From an uncultured Schlesneria sp. (GTDB lineage: Bacteria > Planctomycetota > Planctomycetia > Planctomycetales > Planctomycetaceae): a DNA stretch of 54,125 nt. The notes below the pieces were generated by a model. It did not search any database. It worked only from the letters and a program-made list of their open reading frames with translations, and was not told where the DNA came from. Shown here in pieces: positions 35,930 to 44,805 of this stretch (position 1 is the first letter of the stretch; the number at the start of each line of letters is the position of its first letter). Position numbers and translations under genes: made by a program. The stretch is from assembly GCA_903899985.1 (NCBI GenBank), contig CAIULL010000019.1:1-54125 (forward strand). The letters are read 5' to 3'.

Positions 35930-36379
35930 ATGAATAAAGCCTTTATGCGTGAACCGGACGAAGTGGCCAGCCGCTGTCCCCGGTGTGAATCGATTGGCCA
36001 GCCGGTCGGCCCCCAAACTTTGAACGCTCAACTGACTGCCGATCTTCGCCGAAACCTGGCGGAGTCGGCCTATTTCTGTCCTGACAGTCAATGTGACATC
36101 GTTTACTTCGATGACTTTTCAGGAACCGTCACTCGGGCGTCATTCAGTGGTCCAATCCCCATCAAGGACCCTGAGGCACCGATTTGCAGTTGCTTTGGTC
36201 TCAAACGAGACGACATTGAGGATGACTTGGCAGAAGGAACCGTCGTCCGTACCAAAGCTGCGATCCTTAAAGCCCAATCTCAGGAAGCCCGCTGCACGAC
36301 GCTAGCCCCCAACGGACGCTCATGCGTCGCCGAAGTGCAGGGATACTTCTTGAAGTGCAAGCAACGACGTTCGACCTGA
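35930..36379 (+). CDS. CopZ-N/BFD-like metal-binding protein
   Basis: A 149-residue cysteine-rich protein. CPRC at 16-19 and CPDSQCDIVYF at 50-60 match the N-terminal zinc/iron-binding domain found in archaeal-type CopZ. The following PEAPICSCFGLKRDDIEDDL has the CxC and helix of a BFD-like [2Fe-2S] module, with C86 and C88, followed by C122, C132 and C143 as other candidate ligands. The chaperone is probably involved in copper or iron-sulfur handling in the cytosol. The start ATG 35930 could also be ATG 35945. It is convergent to acpS with 13 bases between stops. No transporter or regulator of copper is next to it. Confidence 0.75.
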   Translation: MNKAFMREPDEVASRCPRCESIGQPVGPQTLNAQLTADLRRNLAESAYFCPDSQCDIVYFDDFSGTVTRASFSGPIPIKDPEAPICSCFGLKRDDIEDDLAEGTVVRTKAAILKAQSQEARCTTLAPNGRSCVAEVQGYFLKCKQRRST

Positions 36380-36392
36380 TCAATTTGAAGAG

Positions 36393-36791
36393 TCATTTCG
36401 GATTGTTCGTTTTCGTTGCCATACCGATTGCGGACGCGGTTGCGTAATTTTTGGTGTGAGAAATACTGACCAGAATCTCTTCGATTCCAAGACGGGCTGC
36501 GACATCGAGCGTCGTTCCGTGCAGTTCGATATACGGCTGACCGCTGGGTCTCACCAGGACTTCGATATCCGTCCAGCCGACTTCGTTCGTGAAACCTGTT
36601 CCGAGGACCTTCATGACCGCCTCTTTGGCTGCCCAGCGACCGGCATAGTGAGGCGCGGGTTCGCGACGTGGCTGACAATGAGCGATCTCGGCTTTCGTAA
36701 AAACGCGAGCGAGAAAATGGTCTCCGTGATCGGCAATCATTCTGGCAATCCGGTCGACGTCGACAATATCCGTTCCGAGTCCAATGATCAT
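36393..36791 (-). CDS. acpS: Holo-[acyl-carrier-protein] synthase
   Basis: AcpS moves 4'-phosphopantetheine from CoA to acyl carrier protein. This 132-residue protein begins MIIGLGTDIVDVDRI, the standard N-terminus with the metal-binding Asp, and has FTKAEIAHCQ, HYAGRWAAKEAVMKVLGTG (with the catalytic Glu/Lys region) and ILVSISHTKNYATASAI. The start 36791 is fixed by the family; the open frame extends to 36917. Its ATG overlaps the TGA of the upstream gene by four bases, so it is the last gene of a minus-strand message that runs from the peptide transporter genes. Confidence 0.95.
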   Translation of the reverse strand: MIIGLGTDIVDVDRIARMIADHGDHFLARVFTKAEIAHCQPRREPAPHYAGRWAAKEAVMKVLGTGFTNEVGWTDIEVLVRPSGQPYIELHGTTLDVAARLGIEEILVSISHTKNYATASAIGMATKTNNPK

Positions 36792-37390
36792 GTTCTTGAT
36801 CTTTCTGCAACAGTTACAGGGCCTGCAGAAATGCACTGATGCGACATCCATCCCGCTGCTATCGCCGTCGCAATCAATTCCGTCAGCCAGAAACATTCTG
36901 GCCATGGACTGGACCAATTTCCCAGATTTTGCAGCCTTCGCGAAAGATACGCTTGAAATGCCGTCACATTAGTTCGACTTGGCTTGTTACTGCCTGACTG
37001 GTTGTCGTGCCATTCAAACTCTTTGATTAAACGTGCGGCCAGCGCATCGTTACCTGATTGCATGGAGTGCGATTCGTCCAGGCGTGACGTCTGCAAAGTT
37101 GATCCAATCAATCCGCATAACGAAAGCAGCGCTGCCGTGAAAACGGTGAAGCGACGTCCAGGTTGTGCCTGAAGTTGCGAGGCGATGCGGACGACGCCCC
37201 AACCCACTACCAGGCCAAAAGCAATTGAGAACAGGCCGATCAGACGGATGCGAGCAGGTGCATGCGCGGCAGCAATTGAAAGTGCCGTTATGGTGAAGGC
37301 ACATGCCGTAAACCATGTCAGAATGGAAACGCTATGGCGATTGGTTTCTGATTGCCCGTTGTCCAATCGAATCTTATCAAAGTGATTCAT
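36788..37390 (-). CDS. Hypothetical multi-pass membrane protein
   Basis: A 200-residue protein with likely membrane helices near residues 23-42 (ILTWFTACAFTITALSIAAA), 48-66 (LIGLFSIAFGLVVGWGVV) and 80-97 (RFTVFTAALLSLCGLIG), and a weaker one near 170-185. A hydrophilic region lies between. It lies 14 bases downstream of the DppB-like permease and overlaps acpS by four bases. No family is recognised. The context suggests co-expression with both neighbours but not a shared function. Confidence 0.65.
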   Translation of the reverse strand: MNHFDKIRLDNGQSETNRHSVSILTWFTACAFTITALSIAAAHAPARIRLIGLFSIAFGLVVGWGVVRIASQLQAQPGRRFTVFTAALLSLCGLIGSTLQTSRLDESHSMQSGNDALAARLIKEFEWHDNQSGSNKPSRTNVTAFQAYLSRRLQNLGNWSSPWPECFWLTELIATAIAAGWMSHQCISAGPVTVAERSRT

Positions 37391-37404
37391 CGACAGGCTG
37401 CGTT

Positions 37405-38433
37405 CTATTTGTCGTCAAAGCTGACTCTAGGATTCACGACAACATACAGGATGTCAGACACAAGAATACCGACCAGGGTCAGTATGGCGGAAAGCATCAA
37501 CGTGGTCATGACTAAGTCATATTCGCGGCGCAGGACTCCTTCGTAGGACAATAGTCCCATTCCGTGAATATTAAAGATGACTTCGATAATCACGCTTCCA
37601 CCGACCAGGAACGGCAACAGCGACGCCAGCAAAGTGATGATCGGAAACAGGCTGTTTCGCAGGGCGTGTACAAGGATCACTCGACCCTTGCCGCAACCTT
37701 TGGCTTCGGCGGTACGAATGTAGTCCTGCCGAATGACTTCGAGCATCCCCGCTCGCATTTGCCGACTGACGTAGGCCAGACCGCCATAAGTCAGGCACAG
37801 CACGGGTAACACAATATGTTTTCCGTAATCGATAAATTGTTCAAACGGAGTCATCGAATCAAAGTTTTGCGACTTCAGGCCCAGAATCGGTAATGGTGAT
37901 GATTCAAATCCGAAATATGACCAGAGCCACTTTTGCATGAATAGTTCACGCAAAAGTTCGGCGACCCAGAATGAAGGTAGGCTGTACAGAATGAATAAGA
38001 TCATTGTAGAGAAGCGGTCAAAGGTTGACCGAGGATATGCCGCAGACATGATTCCCAAGGGGACGGCTGCGACGTAAATCAGCGTGAATACAATCAAATT
38101 CATCAACATGGTGATCTTGAGTGCTTGCCACAACTCGGTCCAGATCCTCTGTTCAGTCTGGAAGAAGATCATATCGCCACGCGCGAGCCGATTGAGAAAT
38201 AGAACAAACTGCATCGGCAGTGGCTTGTCGAAACCATGCCTTTCACGAAACCGCTTTTCCGCCGCTTCCGTACCGCGTTCGGCATTCACACCTGCAGCCG
38301 CCTGACCCGCTCCGCCGAATTTCTCCGCTGCCGGATCGCCGGGTGCAAGCCGGATCACAAGAAACGAGACAAGCAGGATTCCAAACAATGTCGGAATCAT
38401 CAGCAGTATTCGTTTGATAAGGTACGTGGCCAA
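37405..38433 (-). CDS. Peptide/nickel ABC transporter permease, DppB/OppB type
   Basis: A 342-residue inner-membrane permease. The N-terminus (MATYLIKRILLMIPTLFGIL) and the conserved membrane-coupling motif EAKGCGKGRVILVHALRNSL are typical of DppB. The central region has several helices and a loop with FEFSPLP-like composition. It lies 32 bases downstream of the substrate-binding gene and 14 upstream of the next, so they form one message. The usual second permease (DppC) and the two ATPases are absent here, so the transporter is incomplete in this window. Confidence 0.9.
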   Translation of the reverse strand: MATYLIKRILLMIPTLFGILLVSFLVIRLAPGDPAAEKFGGAGQAAAGVNAERGTEAAEKRFRERHGFDKPLPMQFVLFLNRLARGDMIFFQTEQRIWTELWQALKITMLMNLIVFTLIYVAAVPLGIMSAAYPRSTFDRFSTMILFILYSLPSFWVAELLRELFMQKWLWSYFGFESSPLPILGLKSQNFDSMTPFEQFIDYGKHIVLPVLCLTYGGLAYVSRQMRAGMLEVIRQDYIRTAEAKGCGKGRVILVHALRNSLFPIITLLASLLPFLVGGSVIIEVIFNIHGMGLLSYEGVLRREYDLVMTTLMLSAILTLVGILVSDILYVVVNPRVSFDDK

Positions 38434-38465
38434 CGCATTACTCGAAATTTAGTTTGTGAATAAGT

Positions 38466-40880
38466 TTACTTGTGAAGCTGTTCGTCTTTGGGAACGTACC
38501 ATTCAGACAGGTCGAATCCAGGTCTCAGCCGATACCATTTCACGTTACGGAACCGCTTATGATAAGCCCCGAATTCCTTGGGAATCCATAGGAACGTATA
38601 GGGTTGCTCGCTGTCGATCAGGCGATGGAACGACTGGTGAATTCGTTTCCGTTTGTTTTCGTCGAGTGTCACTCGCAGCATTTCAATCAGTTCATCCGCT
38701 TGCGTGCTCTTGAATGAAATAGTGTTGCTCCCTCGTTTTTCTCGTGCCGCTTCTGAGCTGTGCCAGATCTGGAACGGATCGCTTTCGACCGGCATCGCCC
38801 AGCTTAATGTGACAGCATCACATTCTTTGGCTCGTAACTTTTCGATGAACGACGCCCATTCCATCGTTTGAATCTGCAGATCAATACCAACGCTTTTGAA
38901 GTTCTTCTGCAAAATCTCGCACATCTGTTCGGCCATCGGTTTTCCCTTGGGAAGCCGCAAGGTGACCTGAAACTTTTCACCATTCTTATCGAGGATTCCG
39001 TCGTTATCTGAGTCGATCCAACCCGCATCGGTTAATAACTCTCGAGCCGTGTCCGGATCGTAAGCGATTGGCAGCACGTCACGATCATATCCGGGCCCAA
39101 ACATGTACTGAGTCCCTGAAACGACAGCCGCAGCACCGTGCAGTTTCTTATCAACAAAGTCCTGCCGATCAAATAGCATGGTCAACGCCATGCGAACTCG
39201 TCGATCTTTGAACGGCGTTGAAAGTTGGTTCCAGCCGAGATAGCTGAACCTGGGTGAGAACCATGAACCTCGGACGTACGTTTCCTGTGTCTCTTTTTCC
39301 AGTGTTGGCCAGTCCTCGAAATATTGCTCAGCCGACATGTCGTAAAAGAAATCGATTTCGCCCGCCTTTAACGCGGCTAGTGCGGAAACCTGGTCGATAA
39401 TGAATTTCACGATGATCCGGTCAACGTGCCCCGCTTTGGCAGGTTCCCAATAGTTTGGATTTCGGACCAGTTCAACCCGATCACCTCGTTCCCATTTATC
39501 AACGATGTAGGGACCTGTCCCCAGTGGGTGACGGTTGTAACGTTCATCGGTATTGAAGAACTTGCCAAATTCCTGACCACGCGCACTGATTGCTTTCTGA
39601 GTCGTTTCTTGTTCTGGCGTCAGCGATTCCAATGTCAGTTGACGTCCCTGTTCGCGGAAGATGGCCTCGAAGTAGTGGTGAGGGGGAGTATAAATCGAGA
39701 TTCCATAAGAGAATTCTGGTGCTTTGAAATACTGCTGCCGGTATCGCAATCGAATCGTGTGAGATCCTAACGAAGTACACTCGACCAGATCGCTGTAATA
39801 AGTTCGGATCGCATCGCCATCTACGTAGGGGCTGTTGAGTAACGCATAGCCGAATTCAACATCTTTCGTCGTGAAAGGCACTCCGTCAGACCACTTGGCG
39901 TCTTCATTGAGATAAAAGGTCGTATAGGTCTTCTCCTGAACATCCTGCCATTCGCCTGATTTTAAGATCAGTGGTTCCTTGAGCGGATTCTCGGCTGTTG
40001 CCGGGCTGACAATCAACGAACCATCGTCTTTTTTCTCGGCCTGGCCGAATAGTTCATCACCGGTTTTGATCGTGTACTTGCCGGCAGGAAATCCGCTGAC
40101 TTCAAGCTTGCCCTGATTGTCGCTCCATTCGTGATAGCCCGTCGTCGACGCCCCTAAAATCCGACCGACGGGGTAGACACCGACCCAAACATGACCCAGC
40201 GGTTTGCCGTCCTTATCGGAAGTCACCAGACTGATCTTCTTCGATTCAGCCGGTTTTCCTCCCACGGGAGGAGCCACCTCATAATCAATTTCCAATGACG
40301 TCTGTGGAGTTCCGTCCTTCAACGAAATCCGTCGCTCATGACCAGGATAGTCAGGTGACAGCTTGATCGAGTCTTCAACAATCCATTTTTTGGCAATTCC
40401 CGGTTCAAACTCAAAATTCTCGGGATTCTGGCGGGCCAACCCTTCATTGACATATTGCATGATATACGTTTGAACGGCCGACGATTCTGTGATCGGATTC
40501 AAAACTTTTGGTTCTGCATTGAATCGTATTGTCAGTGTATCTCCTGTAACGGGCTGACTCGGCTTTCGCTTGGCGTGCTCATTGTCGACATCAGCCGGAA
40601 TCGCGCCGGTTAGTGAATTCGTCAGGCTTTTTGCCGCCATCCGCGGAATCTTGATTCCGTTGACCTCAGTCATAATTTCGACTTTGGGTACGTCGGGATA
40701 ATCCTCCCAGAACTTTTCTTGGGTTTCAGCTTTGGTCTTGGGGGGAATCTTCGAATCTGCTGAGGAAACGGCGGCTGGCTTTGCAGGATTACCAGCAGCG
40801 GGGGGGCTTGATTTTGTACAACCACAAAGCCAAAAACCGCACAACGACATCGCAGAAACAATCAAGCAAGACCGAACCAT
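38466..40880 (-). CDS. Peptide-type ABC substrate-binding lipoprotein with inserted beta domain
   Basis: An 804-residue SBP_bac_5-family protein. The signal ends in FWLCGC, a lipobox with Cys near residue 24, so it is membrane anchored. Typical features are LTIRFNAEPKVLNPITESSA, NEDAKWSDGVPFTTKDVEFG, HPLGTGPYIVDKWERGDRVE, LVRNPNYWEPAKAGHVDRI and the C-terminal LSWAMPVESDPFQIWHSSEA. It is 200-250 residues longer than usual: about residues 190-310 hold an inserted carboxypeptidase-regulatory-like module (PLGHVWVGVYPVGRILGAST, WSDNQGKLEVSGFPAGKYTI). ATG 40880 is chosen over ATG 40904. Ligand unknown; peptides or an oligosaccharide are possible. Confidence 0.88.
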   Translation of the reverse strand: MVRSCLIVSAMSLCGFWLCGCTKSSPPAAGNPAKPAAVSSADSKIPPKTKAETQEKFWEDYPDVPKVEIMTEVNGIKIPRMAAKSLTNSLTGAIPADVDNEHAKRKPSQPVTGDTLTIRFNAEPKVLNPITESSAVQTYIMQYVNEGLARQNPENFEFEPGIAKKWIVEDSIKLSPDYPGHERRISLKDGTPQTSLEIDYEVAPPVGGKPAESKKISLVTSDKDGKPLGHVWVGVYPVGRILGASTTGYHEWSDNQGKLEVSGFPAGKYTIKTGDELFGQAEKKDDGSLIVSPATAENPLKEPLILKSGEWQDVQEKTYTTFYLNEDAKWSDGVPFTTKDVEFGYALLNSPYVDGDAIRTYYSDLVECTSLGSHTIRLRYRQQYFKAPEFSYGISIYTPPHHYFEAIFREQGRQLTLESLTPEQETTQKAISARGQEFGKFFNTDERYNRHPLGTGPYIVDKWERGDRVELVRNPNYWEPAKAGHVDRIIVKFIIDQVSALAALKAGEIDFFYDMSAEQYFEDWPTLEKETQETYVRGSWFSPRFSYLGWNQLSTPFKDRRVRMALTMLFDRQDFVDKKLHGAAAVVSGTQYMFGPGYDRDVLPIAYDPDTARELLTDAGWIDSDNDGILDKNGEKFQVTLRLPKGKPMAEQMCEILQKNFKSVGIDLQIQTMEWASFIEKLRAKECDAVTLSWAMPVESDPFQIWHSSEAAREKRGSNTISFKSTQADELIEMLRVTLDENKRKRIHQSFHRLIDSEQPYTFLWIPKEFGAYHKRFRNVKWYRLRPGFDLSEWYVPKDEQLHK

Positions 40881-41231
40881 ATCGAGGCATCCTTCCCGAC
40901 GCAAAAGCTGGCTGAATGACCGCAGCGACCAAAGGTCACTCGGCTCACCGGATTCTGGCAGAGCCGGCTCGACTGAGCAAGGATTGGCGACTGTAGAAGT
41001 ACTGGCTGTTTCGATTAACCAAGCGCTTTGTGAGGCAACGCCGTGAAGGCTTTTTCGTTTGACTTCATCTTCATGTGCGACTGTTTCGAAGTCTTACGTA
41101 GAAGCAGTCTCTTGAAATCGACGATCGTTGTTTCGCGTGGCACCCATGTTTTCTCCAGGAAAAAATCAGGGCGTTGCCTGCGAGGGCTTTGCCATCGCGT
41201 TGTGCTCACCAACTCACGACGTTCCCGTCAC
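40881..41231. other. Intergenic region upstream of the transporter operon
   Basis: No convincing gene in these 351 bases. A minus-strand frame at 41015-41212 (65 residues) is open but has no protein-like pattern. The promoter of the transporter operon must be here; no strong -35/-10 boxes or operators were identified. Confidence 0.4.
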
Positions 41232-41516
41232 CTACTTGCTCATCGCGCTGATCAGTTGATTAAGCTCTTGCTCAAGAGAGATGCCGCTGGCTGGAGTCTT
41301 TGCGGCCTGTCGATACCAGTAGTGTGCGTTGCCGATATCGCCTTCGACTCGGTGAAGGTAGGCGTGTATCCAGGCACAGTCTGAAGAGGAATCGTCCTGG
41401 ACCAATCGGTGCGCCTGATCCCAGTGACCATGTGCGGCATGCCATAAGGCCCGTAGTGGAACCGACAGCCCCGTAATTTCACTTTCCGACTTTTCAAGGA
41501 GGGGATGATTCATCAT
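41232..41516 (-). CDS. Small conserved hypothetical protein, TPR-like
   Basis: A 94-residue protein, MMNHPLLEKSESEITGLSVP then LRALWHAAHGHWDQAHRLVQ, with the later HYWYRQAAKTP. The WDQAH...WIHAYLHRVEGD pattern looks like one or two helical (TPR-like) repeats. It is a familiar kind of hypothetical in Proteobacteria and planctomycetes; function unknown. ATG 41516 is preferred, with AGGA just upstream; the open frame extends to 41576. It follows the glycosidase-like gene by 25 bases and is the last gene of the thyX operon. Confidence 0.7.
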   Translation of the reverse strand: MMNHPLLEKSESEITGLSVPLRALWHAAHGHWDQAHRLVQDDSSSDCAWIHAYLHRVEGDIGNAHYWYRQAAKTPASGISLEQELNQLISAMSK

Positions 41517-41541
41517 GCGATCCTGGTCATCGATTCTGGAT

Positions 41542-42603
41542 TCAGGGTGTTTTTGCAACTTTCGGCAGATGCACATTCACCTCGTTATGCATCGTGTAAA
41601 GTCGAAAGCGGTCTCCATCATAGATCAAAAGGCCGCTTGACTTGTTTTCCGTAATCGGACGCAATGGGTTTCCAGCGAATTTTTTCCAATGAATCAGGTC
41701 AGTGGATGTCGCAATTCCCGTGGACCAGAGGCTGGACTGCGTCGGGTCTTCAGGTTTCCTTGCCCCGTGATAAACGGCGTAATAACGGCCTTTATGTCGA
41801 ATAATCTGATTCATGGCGATTTGATTATAGTCGTAATTTTCCGGCCCGGGCTGGATGACGGGTTCATCTTGAACGTTCGTGAAGATTTTCGTATCAGCCG
41901 ACCGCGCCAGCCAGATTCCTCGATCACCTCGTTCATAAAACAAGTTCCATTGACCATTTTCCAACCAGGCTGTCGGAGTACCGTACGGTCCATCAGCAAT
42001 CGGTTCGCCATTCGCGAGCCGGACATCGAGACGACCGATCCGTTGCCACTTAATCCCGTCTCGCGAGGTCAGCAGTTGAGCTCGGTCCTCGACCCCTTCC
42101 GCGAACATGTAATACAGCCCGTCGTGGGGGATGACACAGACATCCTCAACCCAGTGTTCTGAATAAATCGGATTGTTCGGAAATCGCTGCCAGACAAATC
42201 CATCTGTAGAGGTCGCGTATCCAAGCATTTTCTGGCCGGGGCGAGTTCCGTCGTATCCTGTATACCACATCTTCCATTGGTCCCCTTCGCGAAGAATCCA
42301 GCCGCGCTCGCGAATCTTGACATCCCAGTGGCCTGGACCTGCTGCCGTAAAGATGGGATTCCGTTCGCTTGGAACGAATTGAATCAACTCCGGCGGAAAA
42401 TCTTCGTCAGCCTGTGCTTTGAAAGTGGCGCATAAGAAAAAAATCAACGCAATGAAACTGAGTGATTGAGGCAAACACCGCGATTTGAATTGATTCAAAT
42501 GACGAAGTGGCTCGTGGCGTTCTGAAAAAGTAGAACTCAGGAAAGCCGTAGGGCCGTCGACATCAGATATTCCGAACAAAATGGCTTCTGGATTATGAAT
42601 CAT
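41542..42603 (-). CDS. Exported five-bladed beta-propeller glycosidase-like protein
   Basis: A 353-residue protein with repeated blades such as WILREGDQWKMWYTGYDGTR, LGYATSTDGFVWQRFPNNPI, YYMFAEGVEDRAQLLTSRDG and YYAVYHGARKPED, typical of the GH43/GH32/GH130 propeller superfamily. A hydrophobic segment (LSFIALIFFLCATFKAQA) ending near residue 68 is a probable signal, preceded by an unusually long N-region of about 47 residues. AAGGA lies before ATG 42603. Acidic residues in the blades (WDVKIRERG, HWVEDVCVIPHDG, ADGPYGTP) are candidate catalytic positions. Substrate not known. It lies 22 bases after the LarA-like gene. Confidence 0.75.
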   Translation of the reverse strand: MIHNPEAILFGISDVDGPTAFLSSTFSERHEPLRHLNQFKSRCLPQSLSFIALIFFLCATFKAQADEDFPPELIQFVPSERNPIFTAAGPGHWDVKIRERGWILREGDQWKMWYTGYDGTRPGQKMLGYATSTDGFVWQRFPNNPIYSEHWVEDVCVIPHDGLYYMFAEGVEDRAQLLTSRDGIKWQRIGRLDVRLANGEPIADGPYGTPTAWLENGQWNLFYERGDRGIWLARSADTKIFTNVQDEPVIQPGPENYDYNQIAMNQIIRHKGRYYAVYHGARKPEDPTQSSLWSTGIATSTDLIHWKKFAGNPLRPITENKSSGLLIYDGDRFRLYTMHNEVNVHLPKVAKTP

Positions 42604-42625
42604 ATTGTCCTTGAATCGCAGTTCT

Positions 42626-43852
42626 TTATTCCTGGATTTCACTATATACGTGTTGAGCACCCGCCAGCACGACGCAACCGTCACAATTCTGCAGCAGGCG
42701 AATGACTTCCCGTTCATGTTCAATCGGGGTCATATAAGTCCGTTCGACGAATTGACTCTCCAGCTGGCTGAGCAGATAAACTGACGCCCAATCGGCTGCA
42801 GCCGCGATTTGTGAAGCCGGAAGCACGTCAGGAGGAGCGGCTTTTCGCAGTGGTTGTAAGGCTGATTTCGCCGAGCGACAGTTGCCAATCATCTCGACAC
42901 CGGCTCCTGGTTCGGCGGCCAGGTCGGACAGGACGATAATCTTGCCTCCCTGGACGATCAATTTTCGCGCCGCATCCACAGCCGCACCCAAGTCTGCCCA
43001 TGACGTTTCATCACCACTGGACGGGATCGCGACCAGTGCTGTTTCACCACGCTGATCGAGTGTCACTCGCCAGTTGTCATCAAGCAGCTTTCGTCCCCGC
43101 TGGGCGACCTGATCGGTATTTCCCATTAAAACTCCAGCCATCCCGGCGTGACTTCGTGACGGGAGGACCTGAATGGCGAATTGAATACCCAATAACCACG
43201 CCACTTCGTTGACGAGTTGCCGAAGTGGCCGTTCGTCGTCAGGACCAAGTTCCTGATGGCCCTGGCCGAGCGTTTTTGCAAATGCTTCGGGGTTTGATAA
43301 TCCCGGGTAGAACGCGCTGGTTAATTCGCGTCGACCGAGCATGGCGTCAAACCCGAATCGTCCGATCGGTAAAACAAAGTCCGCGTCCAGGACTTCGCGC
43401 GAAAGATACAGTCGTTCCCCCGCTGCGCTCGATGCCAGGTAGCCCGTGCCATCGGCAAGTGTCGGATCGTGAATTTTCCAAACGACCTGTTCGCGGATTT
43501 CCGCAGGCAATAAACGACGGGGATCAGCAAGCTTAATCGAGGTCATCGACGCCGGCTGAAGAATCAGGACGTTACCGGGTTCAATCCCGGCCGAAACAAA
43601 CGCTGACCAGATTCCGCTGATGATTTCTGCTGCCGACGGAACTCCTCGATCGAGCACAATCACGACACGATCACCGGGAACCATGGCCAGTTCCAGTGCC
43701 GGAAATTCAATCGGCTGATGCACCCCCTCCAAAACTGTTGCCAGGGGATTTGCAACTGGTGCGGGTCCTGGATGCGAAAAGAAGAGACGCTCGCTCGACA
43801 GATCGCCTTCCCAACGTCTGTTAGCTCCATAGTCGAGCGAGATCAGGCTCAT
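42626..43852 (-). CDS. LarA-like (lactate racemase, DUF2088) protein, probably degenerate active site
   Basis: A 408-residue protein of the LarA family, whose active members use a nickel-pincer nucleotide to racemise 2-hydroxyacids. Family features are the opening DYGANRRWEGDL, PGDRVVIVLDRGVPSAAEII, the His in KIHDPTLADGTGYLA, DADFVLPIGRFGFDAM and FYPGLSNPEAF. However, where LarA has a PHxxxGxxGGxK stretch before PGV, this protein reads FGFDAMLGRRELTSAFYPGL, lacking both that His and the cofactor-binding Lys. I therefore doubt racemase activity. It begins at ATG 43852, overlapping the thyX stop by one base (TAATG), and no larB/C/E maturation genes are here. Confidence 0.8.
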   Translation of the reverse strand: MSLISLDYGANRRWEGDLSSERLFFSHPGPAPVANPLATVLEGVHQPIEFPALELAMVPGDRVVIVLDRGVPSAAEIISGIWSAFVSAGIEPGNVLILQPASMTSIKLADPRRLLPAEIREQVVWKIHDPTLADGTGYLASSAAGERLYLSREVLDADFVLPIGRFGFDAMLGRRELTSAFYPGLSNPEAFAKTLGQGHQELGPDDERPLRQLVNEVAWLLGIQFAIQVLPSRSHAGMAGVLMGNTDQVAQRGRKLLDDNWRVTLDQRGETALVAIPSSGDETSWADLGAAVDAARKLIVQGGKIIVLSDLAAEPGAGVEMIGNCRSAKSALQPLRKAAPPDVLPASQIAAAADWASVYLLSQLESQFVERTYMTPIEHEREVIRLLQNCDGCVVLAGAQHVYSEIQE

Positions 43853-44805
43853 TATTCGGCACTTTCTTTTTCCGAGATGGTTGGATTCACAAGAGTCTCC
43901 TGTCGCCGCAACAGACCCAATCCAATCAGCTTGTCTCGACACTCATCTCGTTCGCGGCAGCGTGCCAGATCTTGCCATGTTGGATCTTGAAGAGAAAGGA
44001 AATCCGCTTCGCTATATGGCGGGGCCGATTTCGTTCGGGCTCCATGTTCCGTCAATTTCTTGATGACGTCGATTTCCAGGCGACTAAGCGACGATCCTCC
44101 AAGACGGTAGTCTTCAAATGCTTCCCAGACGACTGGGAAAAGCGGACGGACAATCTCGTGCCCGATCGCAGTGGCATACAAGCGAATTTCCTCTTGGGCA
44201 TGCGAGTCCATCCGCAGCGCCAGGAAGTGCAGAAGGTTATGCAAATCGACCTTCCAATAAGCTTCGGTATACGTCGAAAGCGGCAAATCCTTTCTGGCTT
44301 GTTCACGAGCCACCCCTGCTGTCAGTCGGGCGTCATAAACTCGTCGCGATTGTTGCTGAAGCTGATGCTCTTCTTCTGTCAGCCTTTGGCCGATATCTGT
44401 TGGCAGCGGCACATCGCTTCCCTGTCGATTGATTGACGCTTGTGATCGCCACGCCGATGGTAATGTCGTCTGCGTCGAATCGATGGCTTCCGAATAACGT
44501 GTACTGTATTCATTGACATTGGCTGTCCGGTGTCGAATCCACTGTCGCCAGCAGTCCATCGGAACTCGCACGAGAAATTTGATCTCAGCCATTTCAAAGG
44601 GAGTGGTATGGCGATGCCGTAACAAATACCGAATTAACGACCGATCATCAGAAACTCGTTTTGTTCCCGCCCCGTAACTGACGCGAGCCGCCTGGACGAC
44701 AGCGGAATCATTTCCCATCACGTCAACCAGACAGACGAAACCGTCATCCAGCACCGAGAACTTTTTCCATCGCAACTGTTCGATCAACGATAATGTTTCG
44801 GACAT
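43852..44805 (-). CDS. thyX: Flavin-dependent thymidylate synthase
   Basis: ThyX makes dTMP from dUMP with FAD, NADPH and methylene-tetrahydrofolate. The 317-residue protein carries the ThyX signature RHRX7S as RHRTANVNEYS, followed by TRYSEAID; VSYGAGTKRVSDDRSLIRYL, LRHRHTTPFEMAEIKF and YWKVDLHNLLHFLALR are also standard. It is somewhat longer than the 220-250 residues common in ThyX, with an extended middle (DIGQRLTEEEHQLQQQSRRV) and C-terminal tail. The start ATG 44805 fits the family; the frame is open to 44925. It heads a four-gene minus-strand operon. Confidence 0.95.
   Translation of the reverse strand: MSETLSLIEQLRWKKFSVLDDGFVCLVDVMGNDSAVVQAARVSYGAGTKRVSDDRSLIRYLLRHRHTTPFEMAEIKFLVRVPMDCWRQWIRHRTANVNEYSTRYSEAIDSTQTTLPSAWRSQASINRQGSDVPLPTDIGQRLTEEEHQLQQQSRRVYDARLTAGVAREQARKDLPLSTYTEAYWKVDLHNLLHFLALRMDSHAQEEIRLYATAIGHEIVRPLFPVVWEAFEDYRLGGSSLSRLEIDVIKKLTEHGARTKSAPPYSEADFLSLQDPTWQDLARCRERDECRDKLIGLGLLRRQETLVNPTISEKESAE

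Noticed and set aside
41015-41212. Minus-strand 65-residue frame upstream of the transporter operon
   Set aside because: No start signal, no domain, and composition looks non-coding.
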